Below, piece after piece: positions 43,823 through 52,011 of a stretch of DNA of 64,000 bases. Within the stretch, counting starts at the first letter, position 1. Every line of letters begins with the position of its first letter. Under the pieces are notes generated by a model. The model saw only the letters and a list, made by a program, of their open reading frames with translations. It did not search any database and was not told the origin of the DNA. Source of the DNA: JAJCYL01 sp040222875 (lineage in GTDB: Bacteria; Bacteroidota; Bacteroidia; Cytophagales; Cyclobacteriaceae). The translations under genes and the position numbers were made by a program. Location of the stretch: contig JAVKCG010000053.1 of NCBI GenBank assembly GCA_040222875.1, forward strand, positions 124,001 to 188,000. The letters run 5' to 3'.

Positions 43823-44821
43823 ATGCACATTTTGATAGCGCACCACACGAGAATTCCGGTTACTAAGTATGGCGGAACGGAGCGTATAATGTGGTGGTTG
43901 GGCAAGGAGTTGCAACGGCTTGGGCATCAAGTGAGTTTTTTGGTAAACAGTCAATCGAATTGCCCCTTCGCTGAGATTGTTCCAATTAAAAAAAGGATTC
44001 CACTAAACGATCAGGTTCCTGAAGGAGTTGACCTGGTGCATTTTTTCTTCCAACCGAGAGAAGAAGTTGAAAAGCCCTATTTAGTTACTAATCAGGGAAA
44101 TGTGCCTGACGATGAGAAACATCTGCCATTGGATCAGAACACTGTATTTGTATCGAAAAATCATGCAAAGAGGCATGGGGCAGAGCGCTTTGTTTACAAT
44201 GGCCTTGACACTTCAGATTGTGGGCCGCCGGATTTGAATCGTGAGAGAAGTTATTTCCATTTTTTGGCAAAAGCCTCATGGAAACTAAAGAACTTACAGG
44301 GCGCTATTGAAATTGCAGAGAGAGCAGAAAAACGGTTAGAAATATTAGGGGGCTCTCGGATAAATCATAAAACAGGATTAAAATATTTCGATAAACGTGA
44401 TTTGAAATTTCATGGGATGGTAGGTGGCGAACGAAAAAATCGGATTTTGAATGGCTCAAAAGGGCTCATTTTTCCTGTACTTTGGAACGAACCATTTGGC
44501 ATTGCGATGATAGAAAGCCTTTATTTCGGATGTCCGGTGTTCGGGACTACGTTCGGTTCATTGCCAGAGATTATTAACGAAGATGTTGGGTATTTATCAA
44601 ATGATGTTTCCGATCTTGTCAGTGCCATCAAAACCAGCCACTATGACAAAAAGATGTGTCATGACTACGTTCATTCGCAGTTTACAGCAGAAAATATGAC
44701 CATGAATTACCTGAAACTCTATGAAAAAGTACTTTCAGGTGAAAGACTAAATTATCAAGCTCCATCAGCTGGAAACACATTTAATGAAAAATGTGAAATG
44801 ATTGATTCTACCAATGACTGA
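43823..44821 (+). CDS. GT4-family glycosyltransferase
   Basis: The 332-residue GT-B enzyme has the N-terminal TKYGGTERIMWWLGKELQRL helix and the GT4 C-terminal donor-site EPFGIAMIESLYFGCPVFG. Donor and acceptor are unknown. Its stop lies 8 bases inside the start of the TSUP transporter gene. The isolated position suggests it decorates a lipid or protein, not a full polysaccharide locus. Confidence 0.86.
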   Translation: MHILIAHHTRIPVTKYGGTERIMWWLGKELQRLGHQVSFLVNSQSNCPFAEIVPIKKRIPLNDQVPEGVDLVHFFFQPREEVEKPYLVTNQGNVPDDEKHLPLDQNTVFVSKNHAKRHGAERFVYNGLDTSDCGPPDLNRERSYFHFLAKASWKLKNLQGAIEIAERAEKRLEILGGSRINHKTGLKYFDKRDLKFHGMVGGERKNRILNGSKGLIFPVLWNEPFGIAMIESLYFGCPVFGTTFGSLPEIINEDVGYLSNDVSDLVSAIKTSHYDKKMCHDYVHSQFTAENMTMNYLKLYEKVLSGERLNYQAPSAGNTFNEKCEMIDSTND

Positions 44822-45557
44822 TATCCTCATTTTAATAGGTGTGGGTGTTACAGCCGGGGTTATTAACACCCTGGCCGGCGGCGGGTCTTTAATCACATTG
44901 CCGGTATTGATCTTTCTCGGGTTGCCAGGTGTAGAAGCCAACGCCACCAATCGAGTTGCGATCATGTCTCAGAATATTTTTGCAGTGGCTGGTTTCAAAA
45001 GCAAAAAGGTTGATTTGCCATCGCCTTATATCTACTATCTAACCATCTCTTCATTTTTAGGAGGAATTGCAGGCACTTTCATTGCGCTTTGGTTTCCAGA
45101 CCATTCATTCAACCAAATGCTATCGATTATAATGATTTTGGTGGCAATCAGTATTATCAAGAAACCAAAACATATTCATGTAGATGAAATAGTAACTGAC
45201 AAACGGAGCATCATTCTGGGAACAGTCGGATTTTTCTTTTTGGGAATTTATGGTGGGTTTTTGCAGGCAGGAATAGGTTTTTTAACAATTGTATTACTCA
45301 ATCGGCTTAATGGATTAAGCCTGGTAAAATCCAATTATATCAAAGTTTTTGTTGCTCTTGTTTACACAGGGATTGCGATGCTGATTTTTGCCTATATGGG
45401 CAAAATTCACTGGGTCACCGGATTGACAATGGCCATTGGGCAAGGTGCAGGCGCCTGGTGGGCCAGCCGTTGGTCCGTAGCCAAGGGCGACAAATGGCTT
45501 AGGCCAATTATCGTAGTGGCAGTGATTGTTTTGGCCGTAAAGCTGTGGTTTTTTTAA
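44814..45557 (+). CDS. TSUP family (TauE/SafE) membrane transporter
   Basis: From ATG 44814 (MTDILILIGVGVTAG) the 247-residue protein has about eight hydrophobic segments and the TSUP features GVGVTAGVINTLAGGGSLI and GIYGGFLQAGIGFLTIVLL. TSUP proteins export sulfite, organosulfur compounds or related anions; the substrate is not predictable. An ATG at 44802 is an alternative start. It overlaps the glycosyltransferase gene. Confidence 0.86.
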   Translation: MTDILILIGVGVTAGVINTLAGGGSLITLPVLIFLGLPGVEANATNRVAIMSQNIFAVAGFKSKKVDLPSPYIYYLTISSFLGGIAGTFIALWFPDHSFNQMLSIIMILVAISIIKKPKHIHVDEIVTDKRSIILGTVGFFFLGIYGGFLQAGIGFLTIVLLNRLNGLSLVKSNYIKVFVALVYTGIAMLIFAYMGKIHWVTGLTMAIGQGAGAWWASRWSVAKGDKWLRPIIVVAVIVLAVKLWFF

Positions 45558-45655
45558 AAGTCCGAAGTGCTGTATGTCAACCTTGATGAAGCATTAATTA
45601 AGTTTGCAAGCTTATTTCCCAGGTGACTTCATTAGCCCCGATAAATTGACATAGT

Positions 45656-46726
45656 ATGAACCTTGAAGAACTAAGGGATAAAATTGATTCAATAGATGAT
45701 CAACTTCTCAAATTGCTCAATGAGCGCATGAAGGTGGTACATCAGGTTGGTGAATTGAAACGGGGTACGGGTAGTTCTATTTATCGGCCGGAGAGGGAAA
45801 AAGCCATCATCCAACGGTTAATCAAACAAAGTGATGGCCGCCTTACTGAAAGTGCTATTGAGGCAATATTTCTTGAGATTTTTGCTGTCAGCCGAAACTT
45901 TGAATTACCGGAAAGGGTTGTGTTTTTAGGGCCTGAGGGGAGTTTTACCCATCAAGCAGCCGAGAGTAGGTATGGTGCCATGAGTGATTACCTACCGGTA
46001 AATTCCATTAGCTCAGTTTTTGAAACGGTGAACTCAAGCAGAGCTAAATATGGTGTTGTCCCAATCGAAAATAATCAGGAAGGTATAGTTGAAGAGACCC
46101 TAGATTTATTGGGGCATTACAACCTACAGATAGTTGCTGAGCTATCGATGCCTATACATTTCTCCTTTGCCACTAAGCAGGATGATGTTAAAAAAATCAA
46201 AAAGATTTACTCCAAGGATATTGCGTTCAGGCAATGCCGAAAATTCATCCGGGATCTATTTGGCGATAATGTTGAGCTTATCCCAGTTAATTCCACTTCA
46301 ACGGCTTGCAAGCAAGCAATTTTAGAAGAAGACTCCGCAGCAATCTGTTCTCACATTGCGGCAAGGGAGGTTCAGTTGCCAATTCTGTTTGATAATATTG
46401 AGGACTCCGCTGATAACCACACCCGCTTCCTAATCCTTTCAAAAGGAGTTGAAAATGCAACAAGCGGTGATGACAAAACTTCAGTGGTTGTGAGGCTCCA
46501 AGGGTCAGATAAGCCAGGTGCCCTGGTGCGCTTCCTTCAGGATTTCGATAAAGCCAAAATCAACCTAAGCAAAATTGAAAGTAGACCAGCCAAAAATGGC
46601 ACTGACTTTAAGTATGTATTTTATATTGATTTTGAAGCACATTGGAAAGATGATCAAGTCCAGAAGATCATAAAAGCATATGGTGATTCAATTAAATGGT
46701 TAGGCAGTTATCCTAAAACTTGCTAA
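45656..46726 (+). CDS. pheA: Bifunctional chorismate mutase / prephenate dehydratase
   Basis: The 356-residue P-protein has an AroQ chorismate mutase domain (about 1-85: LEELRDKIDSIDDQLLKLLN, REKAII), a prephenate dehydratase domain (about 87-265: FLGPEGSFTHQAA, NNQEGIVEET, NSTSTACKQA, DNHTRFLIL) and an ACT regulatory domain (about 275-350: KPGALVRFLQDFD, INLSKIESRPAK). It channels chorismate to phenylpyruvate for Phe synthesis; the ACT domain implies feedback by phenylalanine. Confidence 0.94.
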   Translation: MNLEELRDKIDSIDDQLLKLLNERMKVVHQVGELKRGTGSSIYRPEREKAIIQRLIKQSDGRLTESAIEAIFLEIFAVSRNFELPERVVFLGPEGSFTHQAAESRYGAMSDYLPVNSISSVFETVNSSRAKYGVVPIENNQEGIVEETLDLLGHYNLQIVAELSMPIHFSFATKQDDVKKIKKIYSKDIAFRQCRKFIRDLFGDNVELIPVNSTSTACKQAILEEDSAAICSHIAAREVQLPILFDNIEDSADNHTRFLILSKGVENATSGDDKTSVVVRLQGSDKPGALVRFLQDFDKAKINLSKIESRPAKNGTDFKYVFYIDFEAHWKDDQVQKIIKAYGDSIKWLGSYPKTC

Positions 46727-46768
46727 ACCAAAGCCTTCATATATTTGCGCAAAATTTTCGAGTTCAAA

Positions 46769-48361
46769 ATGAGAGTCATACTCCTATCTATATTTTTCGC
46801 ATTTGCACAATTAGCTTCTGCCCAGGTTGATAGCACCGACTACAGTCTTGCTTCACCTTATCAAGCCATTTATACGCATTTAAATTATTTGCAGGAGATC
46901 AATTATGAGCCTGAACTTGCTGGTAAAGTGTTTCAGGTTGATAGGCCGGTTGAAGAAGCTACTGACCTGGCTATTAAATGGAAACAGATACTTGATGGGT
47001 CGGGTCACTACATCCATTTGGATGATGTGCCGAAAGAGCCAGATTATGTTGATTCAACAACCAACCGCCAGCGGTATATCATTATAAAAGATTACCCGAA
47101 TATCTTTCTTGAAAAAAGAGGGAAGAAGTGGATTTTTCCAGATAGAGCAGTCAAAGAGATTAATGACCTGCATAAAGTTGTCTATCCATTTGGCACTGAT
47201 AAGTTGCTGAATATTCTGCCTAAAATCGGAACCAGAAAAGTTTTAGGCCTGCATCTTTGGCAACTCATTGGCATTTTCATTTTAGCCTTTACAAGCTTTG
47301 TAATCCACAAGGTTTTCACAATCATTTTCGAAAGGCTAATAATTAATTTTCTACATCGCACAGGTTATAAAGATGTAGCCGAAAAGTATGTGCTTCCTGT
47401 GGCCAGGCCGCTTAGTATTTTTGTAATACTGCTGCTGTTGGTAATTCTTGTGCCGGTTCTTCAACTTGCAGCTTACGCATCGCAATATGTGCTCCTGATA
47501 ATTAAAGCGGCATTACCGCTATTCGGAACCATAGTTTTTTACCGGCTGGTCAATATTCTATCCTACTATTTGGCACACCTTGCGCTGAAAACAGAAAGCA
47601 CCCTTGATGACCAACTGGTACCTTTGGTGCGAAAAACACTGAAAGCATTTGTGGTAATTGTTGGTTCGTTGTTCATTCTTGAAAATCTTAATGTTCCAAT
47701 AATTCCACTTCTCACAGGTCTCTCCATAGGTGGTTTGGCGTTCGCTTTAGCCGCACAGGATACCATTAAAAACTTCTTCGGATCACTGATGATCTTTATT
47801 GATAAACCTTTTCAGATTGGCGATTGGATAACATCTGAGGACGTTGATGGAACAGTAGAGGAAGTTGGGTTCAGGTCAACAAGAATAAGGTCATTCAGAA
47901 ATTCGGTTTACTATATTCCGAACGGTAAGTTGGCTGATAGGACAATTGATAATCATGGGTTGAGGATGTACAGGAGGTTTTTTACCACCCTTGGCGTCAC
48001 CTATGACACACCACCAGAAGTCATTCAACTTTTTGTGGAGGGGCTTAGAAAGATTGTTGACAATCATCCATCTACCCGAAAAGACAGCTATCATATTCAT
48101 TTTAATGACCTCGGGGCGTCATCTTTAAATATCATGTTTTACATCTTTTTTGAAGTGCCTGATTGGGCAACTGAGTTAAAAGCCAGACATGAAGTACTAA
48201 TGGAAGTTATGAAGCTTGCTGACCACCTCGGTGTGAACTTTGCATTCCCTACTCAGACACTGCATATGGAGAATTTTCCTGGCAAGATGTCGCTAAGCCC
48301 TACTTACGAAGATAAGGAAGTGCTAAGAGGGAAGTTGGCAGACTATTTTAGTAAGAAGTAA
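46769..48361 (+). CDS. MscS-family mechanosensitive channel protein
   Basis: From ATG 46769 (MRVILLSIFFAFAQLASAQ) there is a signal peptide, an extracytoplasmic N-terminal region, then membrane segments (about 160-330) and the MscS pore region LTGLSIGGLAFALAAQDTIK, followed by the cytoplasmic beta domain (FIDKPFQIGDWI, YIPNGKLADRTIDNHG). It would release solutes on osmotic downshift. The TTG 24 bases upstream falls in a promoter-like TATATTTG (46740-46747) and is not the start. It converges on pheS with a 3-base gap. Confidence 0.9.
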   Translation: MRVILLSIFFAFAQLASAQVDSTDYSLASPYQAIYTHLNYLQEINYEPELAGKVFQVDRPVEEATDLAIKWKQILDGSGHYIHLDDVPKEPDYVDSTTNRQRYIIIKDYPNIFLEKRGKKWIFPDRAVKEINDLHKVVYPFGTDKLLNILPKIGTRKVLGLHLWQLIGIFILAFTSFVIHKVFTIIFERLIINFLHRTGYKDVAEKYVLPVARPLSIFVILLLLVILVPVLQLAAYASQYVLLIIKAALPLFGTIVFYRLVNILSYYLAHLALKTESTLDDQLVPLVRKTLKAFVVIVGSLFILENLNVPIIPLLTGLSIGGLAFALAAQDTIKNFFGSLMIFIDKPFQIGDWITSEDVDGTVEEVGFRSTRIRSFRNSVYYIPNGKLADRTIDNHGLRMYRRFFTTLGVTYDTPPEVIQLFVEGLRKIVDNHPSTRKDSYHIHFNDLGASSLNIMFYIFFEVPDWATELKARHEVLMEVMKLADHLGVNFAFPTQTLHMENFPGKMSLSPTYEDKEVLRGKLADYFSKK

Positions 48362-48364
48362 GGG

Positions 48365-49408
48365 TCAAACAACCCCTTTAAACTGCTTTAAAAAGCGGAT
48401 GTCATTTTCAGTATAAAGGCGAAGGTCATTGATCCGGTATTTGAGCATAGCGATTCTTTCGATGCCCATGCCGAAGGCAAAACCTGTATATTTTTCAGAG
48501 TCGATGCCACAATTTTCCAGCACATTGGGGTCAACCATGCCGGAGCCGGCGATTTCCACCCAGCCCGAATATTTGCAAACATTGCATCCCTCTCCTTTGC
48601 AAATGAGGCAGGAGATATCAATTTCTGCACTAGGCTCTGTAAATGGGAAGTAAGATGGCCTGTACCTGATTTTGATGTCTTTGCCGAAAAGCTCCTTAGC
48701 GAAATGATACAGTGTTTGCTTCAGGTCTTTGAAGCCGACATTTGTATCAACATAAAGGCCTTCAACCTGATGGAAAACACAATGCGCCCTTGCAGAGATG
48801 GCCTCATTCCTGAAAACCCTGCCAGGCATTATTGACCGGATTGGAGGTTTTGTATGTTCCATCATTCTGATCTGAACATTGGAGGTATGGGTTCTTAGCA
48901 GAATATCCTGATCGAATTTTTTGCCGTCAGCTTTATGGACGAAAAAAGTGTCCTGCATTTCTCTCGCAGGGTGATTGGGAGGGAAGTTAAGTGCCGTAAA
49001 GTTGTGAAAATCATCCTCGATTTCTGGGCCATCAGCAACGTTGAAACCAATTCTTTCAAAGATTTTGATAATTCTCGCCCTGATTTTAGTGATAGGGTGC
49101 ATTGAACCCAATGAATCAGGAATGGGAGGTAGGGTCAGATCGAAACCGTCATCTCCGCTTTCGCCCTCCTGTGATTTGAGATTTTTTACTAACTCATCAA
49201 ACCTCGATTGAGCCAGTGTTTTGAGGTCGTTCAGTGCTACACCGAAATCTTTCTTTTGTTCATTCGGAACATTTTTAAAATCGTTGAAAAGATCAGTGAT
49301 GACGCTTTTTCTACTAATAAAGCGCATTCTGAACTGCTCCAGCTCTTCTTCTGATTTAGCAACTGCTGCTTTCAGTTCTTTTTTTAGGTCTTCTACTTTT
49401 TCGAACAT
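48365..49408 (-). CDS. pheS: Phenylalanine-tRNA ligase alpha subunit
   Basis: The 347-residue alpha subunit has an N-terminal coiled coil (1-90), MHPITKIRARIIKIFERIGF, motif 2 with RTHTSNVQIRMM and PGRVFRNEAISARAH, and motif 3 FGMGIERIAMLKY. It forms an alpha2-beta2 enzyme with PheT (52012). The beta-subunit gene is not adjacent: CCDC90-like, rny, zapA and a coiled-coil gene lie between them on the same strand. Confidence 0.96.
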   Translation of the reverse strand: MFEKVEDLKKELKAAVAKSEEELEQFRMRFISRKSVITDLFNDFKNVPNEQKKDFGVALNDLKTLAQSRFDELVKNLKSQEGESGDDGFDLTLPPIPDSLGSMHPITKIRARIIKIFERIGFNVADGPEIEDDFHNFTALNFPPNHPAREMQDTFFVHKADGKKFDQDILLRTHTSNVQIRMMEHTKPPIRSIMPGRVFRNEAISARAHCVFHQVEGLYVDTNVGFKDLKQTLYHFAKELFGKDIKIRYRPSYFPFTEPSAEIDISCLICKGEGCNVCKYSGWVEIAGSGMVDPNVLENCGIDSEKYTGFAFGMGIERIAMLKYRINDLRLYTENDIRFLKQFKGVV

Positions 49409-49490
49409 GTTTTAATCACTGTACCACAAAGGTCACAAAGAATACACAAAGGCACTCATAAGAAATGTTACTACTTTTTGATTTCGGGAA

Positions 49491-49721
49491 TTAAGAAAAA
49501 TAGACTTTGAGCATGCCGAAAATGACACCAATTTGCCCAATCCAGAAGATAAACATCCATTTTATCATATTATGAACATCTTGCTTTGTGGCAAGCACAT
49601 CCTTCTTTCTCTCAAATTCTTCCTCCACTTTAGATTCCACGTACTCTACTAAGGTTTTGGCCTCATCTTCACCAATACGATTTTTAAGTATTTGAAAAAG
49701 TTGGATTTCTGTAATTGACAT
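49491..49721 (-). CDS. Small coiled-coil membrane protein (CCDC90/DUF1640-like)
   Basis: The 76-residue protein reads as a coiled coil (GEDEAKTLVEYVESKVEEEF, then ERKKDVLATKQDVHNMIKW) followed by one C-terminal membrane helix (MFIFWIGQIGVIFGMLKVYF). This pattern matches short bacterial members of the CCDC90/DUF1640 group, related to the mitochondrial MCUR1 proteins. Function in bacteria is unknown. It lies between rny and pheS on the same strand, 48 bases after rny. Confidence 0.72.
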   Translation of the reverse strand: MSITEIQLFQILKNRIGEDEAKTLVEYVESKVEEEFERKKDVLATKQDVHNMIKWMFIFWIGQIGVIFGMLKVYFS

Positions 49722-49769
49722 CTCGGTTCGGTATTGCTATTAAAAATACGAAATTTCAGTCATCAAAGA

Positions 49770-51335
49770 TTACTTCGCAAATGCAATCGACCTTGTTTCC
49801 CTTATCACCGTCACTTTTATCTGACCAGGGTACTGCATCTCTTTCTCTATCTTTTGTGAAATGCTGAATGACAGTTCTCCTGCTTTTTTATCATCTACAT
49901 TATCGGCATCCACCATTATTCTTAATTCTCGGCCAGCCTGAATAGCGTAACATTTGTTCACACCTTCAAAGCTATGGGCAAGTGTTTCGAGATCTCTCAA
50001 ACGCTTGAGATATTGCTCCATAATTTCCCTTCTGGCACCAGGCCTTGATCCGGAAATTGCGTCACAAGCCTGAACCAGTGGAGAGATCATTGCAGTCATT
50101 TCAATCTCATCGTGGTGGGCACCGATGGCATTGCACACATCAGGATGCTCCTTATATTTCTTTGCCAACTCCATGCCCAGGATTGCATGTGGAGATTCAG
50201 ACTCTTCAGGATAAACTTTACCGATATCATGCAGCAAACCAGCTCTTTTCGCCTGCTTGGCATTGAGACCGAGTTCGGCAGCCAGGTTAGTGCAGAGTTT
50301 GGCAACTTCCCTTGAGTGTTGTAGCAGATTTTGGCCATACGATGACCTAAACCTCATTCTGCCGACCATCTTGATCAACTCAGGGTGAAGGCCGTGAATT
50401 CCCAGATCAATAACTGTTTTCTCCCCCGTCTCAACAATTTCCTCTTCAATGTTTTTGATGGTTTTTGAAACCACCTCCTCGATCCTTGCAGGGTGAATTC
50501 TACCGTCAGCCACCAACCTATGCAGTGACAACCTGGCGACTTCCCTTCTCACCGGGTCAAATCCAGAGATAATAATTGCTTCAGGAGTATCATCAACAAT
50601 AATTTCTACTCCGGTGGCAGCCTCCAGCGCCCTTATGTTTCGTCCCTCACGGCCAATGATTTTACCCTTAATGTCGTCACTCTCTATGTTGAAAATAGAC
50701 ACACAATTCTCGATTGCATGCTCTGCAGCCGTTCTTTGAATTGTTTGGATCAGGATTTTCTTGGCGTCTTTAGTGGCACTAAGTTTCGCCTCTTCCATGA
50801 TGTCTTTGATGTGTGAGGATGCCTTTGTTTGGGCCTCATCTTTCAAGGCTTCTACAAGCTGTTCCCTGGCTTCATCTGCTGTAAGGCTTGAGATTTTTTC
50901 CAGCATAGTTACCTGCTGGTTTTTCATCTTGTCAACTTCGTCTTTTCTTGATTTTACTATTTCAAGTTGAGCATCTAGGTTTTCTTTCATCGATTCCAGC
51001 TCAGCCTCTTTACGTTTGCTTTGCTCAAGGATTTTGGAAGCTTGCTGCTCTCGCTGCTTCACCTTATTCTCGTTCGAAATAATTATGGATTTCTTTCTAT
51101 TCGATTCTTCTTCGAATTCAGATTTAAGCTTTAGAAATTTTTCTTTTGCCTCTAGTATTTTGTCCTTCTTTATGTTCTCTGCTGTTAATTCAGCCTCTCG
51201 GACAATGTGCTTGCTTTTTTCTTCTGCCTCCTTTTCAAGTTTGGAGTAGTACTTCTTCAAAAGCTTTCGGCCAATGAAGACACCGATCGCCAAACTCAAA
51301 AGAGCTGTGATGATCAGCATTAAAACATTTTCCAT
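49770..51335 (-). CDS. rny: Ribonuclease Y
   Basis: The 521-residue membrane-anchored endoribonuclease starts mRNA decay. It has an N-terminal membrane helix (about 4-22), a long coiled coil (about 30-195), a KH domain (IIGREGRNIRALEAATGVEI) and an HD domain with LLHDIGKVYPEE and AHHDEIEM, then the C-terminal region GRELRIMVDADNVDD. Start ATG 51335 gives the usual length. Downstream of zapA in a run that reaches pheS. Confidence 0.96.
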   Translation of the reverse strand: MENVLMLIITALLSLAIGVFIGRKLLKKYYSKLEKEAEEKSKHIVREAELTAENIKKDKILEAKEKFLKLKSEFEEESNRKKSIIISNENKVKQREQQASKILEQSKRKEAELESMKENLDAQLEIVKSRKDEVDKMKNQQVTMLEKISSLTADEAREQLVEALKDEAQTKASSHIKDIMEEAKLSATKDAKKILIQTIQRTAAEHAIENCVSIFNIESDDIKGKIIGREGRNIRALEAATGVEIIVDDTPEAIIISGFDPVRREVARLSLHRLVADGRIHPARIEEVVSKTIKNIEEEIVETGEKTVIDLGIHGLHPELIKMVGRMRFRSSYGQNLLQHSREVAKLCTNLAAELGLNAKQAKRAGLLHDIGKVYPEESESPHAILGMELAKKYKEHPDVCNAIGAHHDEIEMTAMISPLVQACDAISGSRPGARREIMEQYLKRLRDLETLAHSFEGVNKCYAIQAGRELRIMVDADNVDDKKAGELSFSISQKIEKEMQYPGQIKVTVIRETRSIAFAK

Positions 51336-51422
51336 GTGGTTACCAGTTTTAGGTTATAAATACTGGTAGCATTGGAAAGAAACGCTACAAAATTCCGTGG
51401 TAATTAAACGGTAGAAATGGGG

Positions 51423-51707
51423 CTAAATGGCTTCGGCTACTAATTTGTTTAATTGACTCATTTTATTAATAGCGCTGGAATTATGATCGTCAAGGTCTTC
51501 TTCAAATCTCATTTTTTCAGTGAGGCAGTCAAACGCTACCATCGCCAAAAGATCTTGTATGTCATCAATTCCGAACTGGTCTGCGTAGGTTTTTACTTTT
51601 TCATTGATCACTTTCCCAGCAGTCCTCACCCGTTCTTCATCCTCGGCCTTCACCTTCATCGGGTATTCCCTGTTCCCTATTTTTATTTTAATTGAGAGTT
51701 CGCTCAT
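51423..51707 (-). CDS. zapA: Cell division protein ZapA-like
   Basis: The 94-residue protein has the ZapA beta-beta-alpha head (LSIKIKIGNREYPMKVKAED) and coiled-coil tail, with EERVRTAGKVINEKVKTYAD. ZapA bundles FtsZ filaments at the division ring. It sits between a 98-residue coiled-coil gene (7-base gap) and rny (87 bases). Confidence 0.85.
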   Translation of the reverse strand: MSELSIKIKIGNREYPMKVKAEDEERVRTAGKVINEKVKTYADQFGIDDIQDLLAMVAFDCLTEKMRFEEDLDDHNSSAINKMSQLNKLVAEAI

Positions 51708-51714
51708 GTGCCAC

Positions 51715-52011
51715 TCATTCGCTCAAATGAGCAATACATTTATCGATTTCTTTTATGTACTCGTTTATTACCTGTTTTAGCTCTGTAGTATCTTTTCCTC
51801 CGACTACCATGCTGTCGACAAGTTTACCTATTTTATCCTTATTTTTAAAATTGCTGATTTGGTCCTCCTTGGCCTTCAGCAGTTGTTTTAATTCCTGATT
51901 TTGATCTTTTAAAACCTCATTTTCACCCTTCACATTCTTATGGTCATTGATCAAAAGGATCAATTTTCTTTCGAGTGATTGAAGCTCAGTGTTAAGTTGG
52001 TTTTTTTGCAT
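51715..52011 (-). CDS. Coiled-coil hypothetical protein between pheT and zapA
   Basis: The 98-residue protein is mostly one coiled coil (about 2-60, repeating Leu/Glu/Lys heptads such as GENEVLKDQNQELKQLLKAK), with a short C-terminal helical region. It starts immediately after the pheT stop codon (TAAATG) and lies 7 bases from zapA. ZapB-like bridging of ZapA is a plausible role from position and shape but is not shown by sequence identity. Confidence 0.75.
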   Translation of the reverse strand: MQKNQLNTELQSLERKLILLINDHKNVKGENEVLKDQNQELKQLLKAKEDQISNFKNKDKIGKLVDSMVVGGKDTTELKQVINEYIKEIDKCIAHLSE

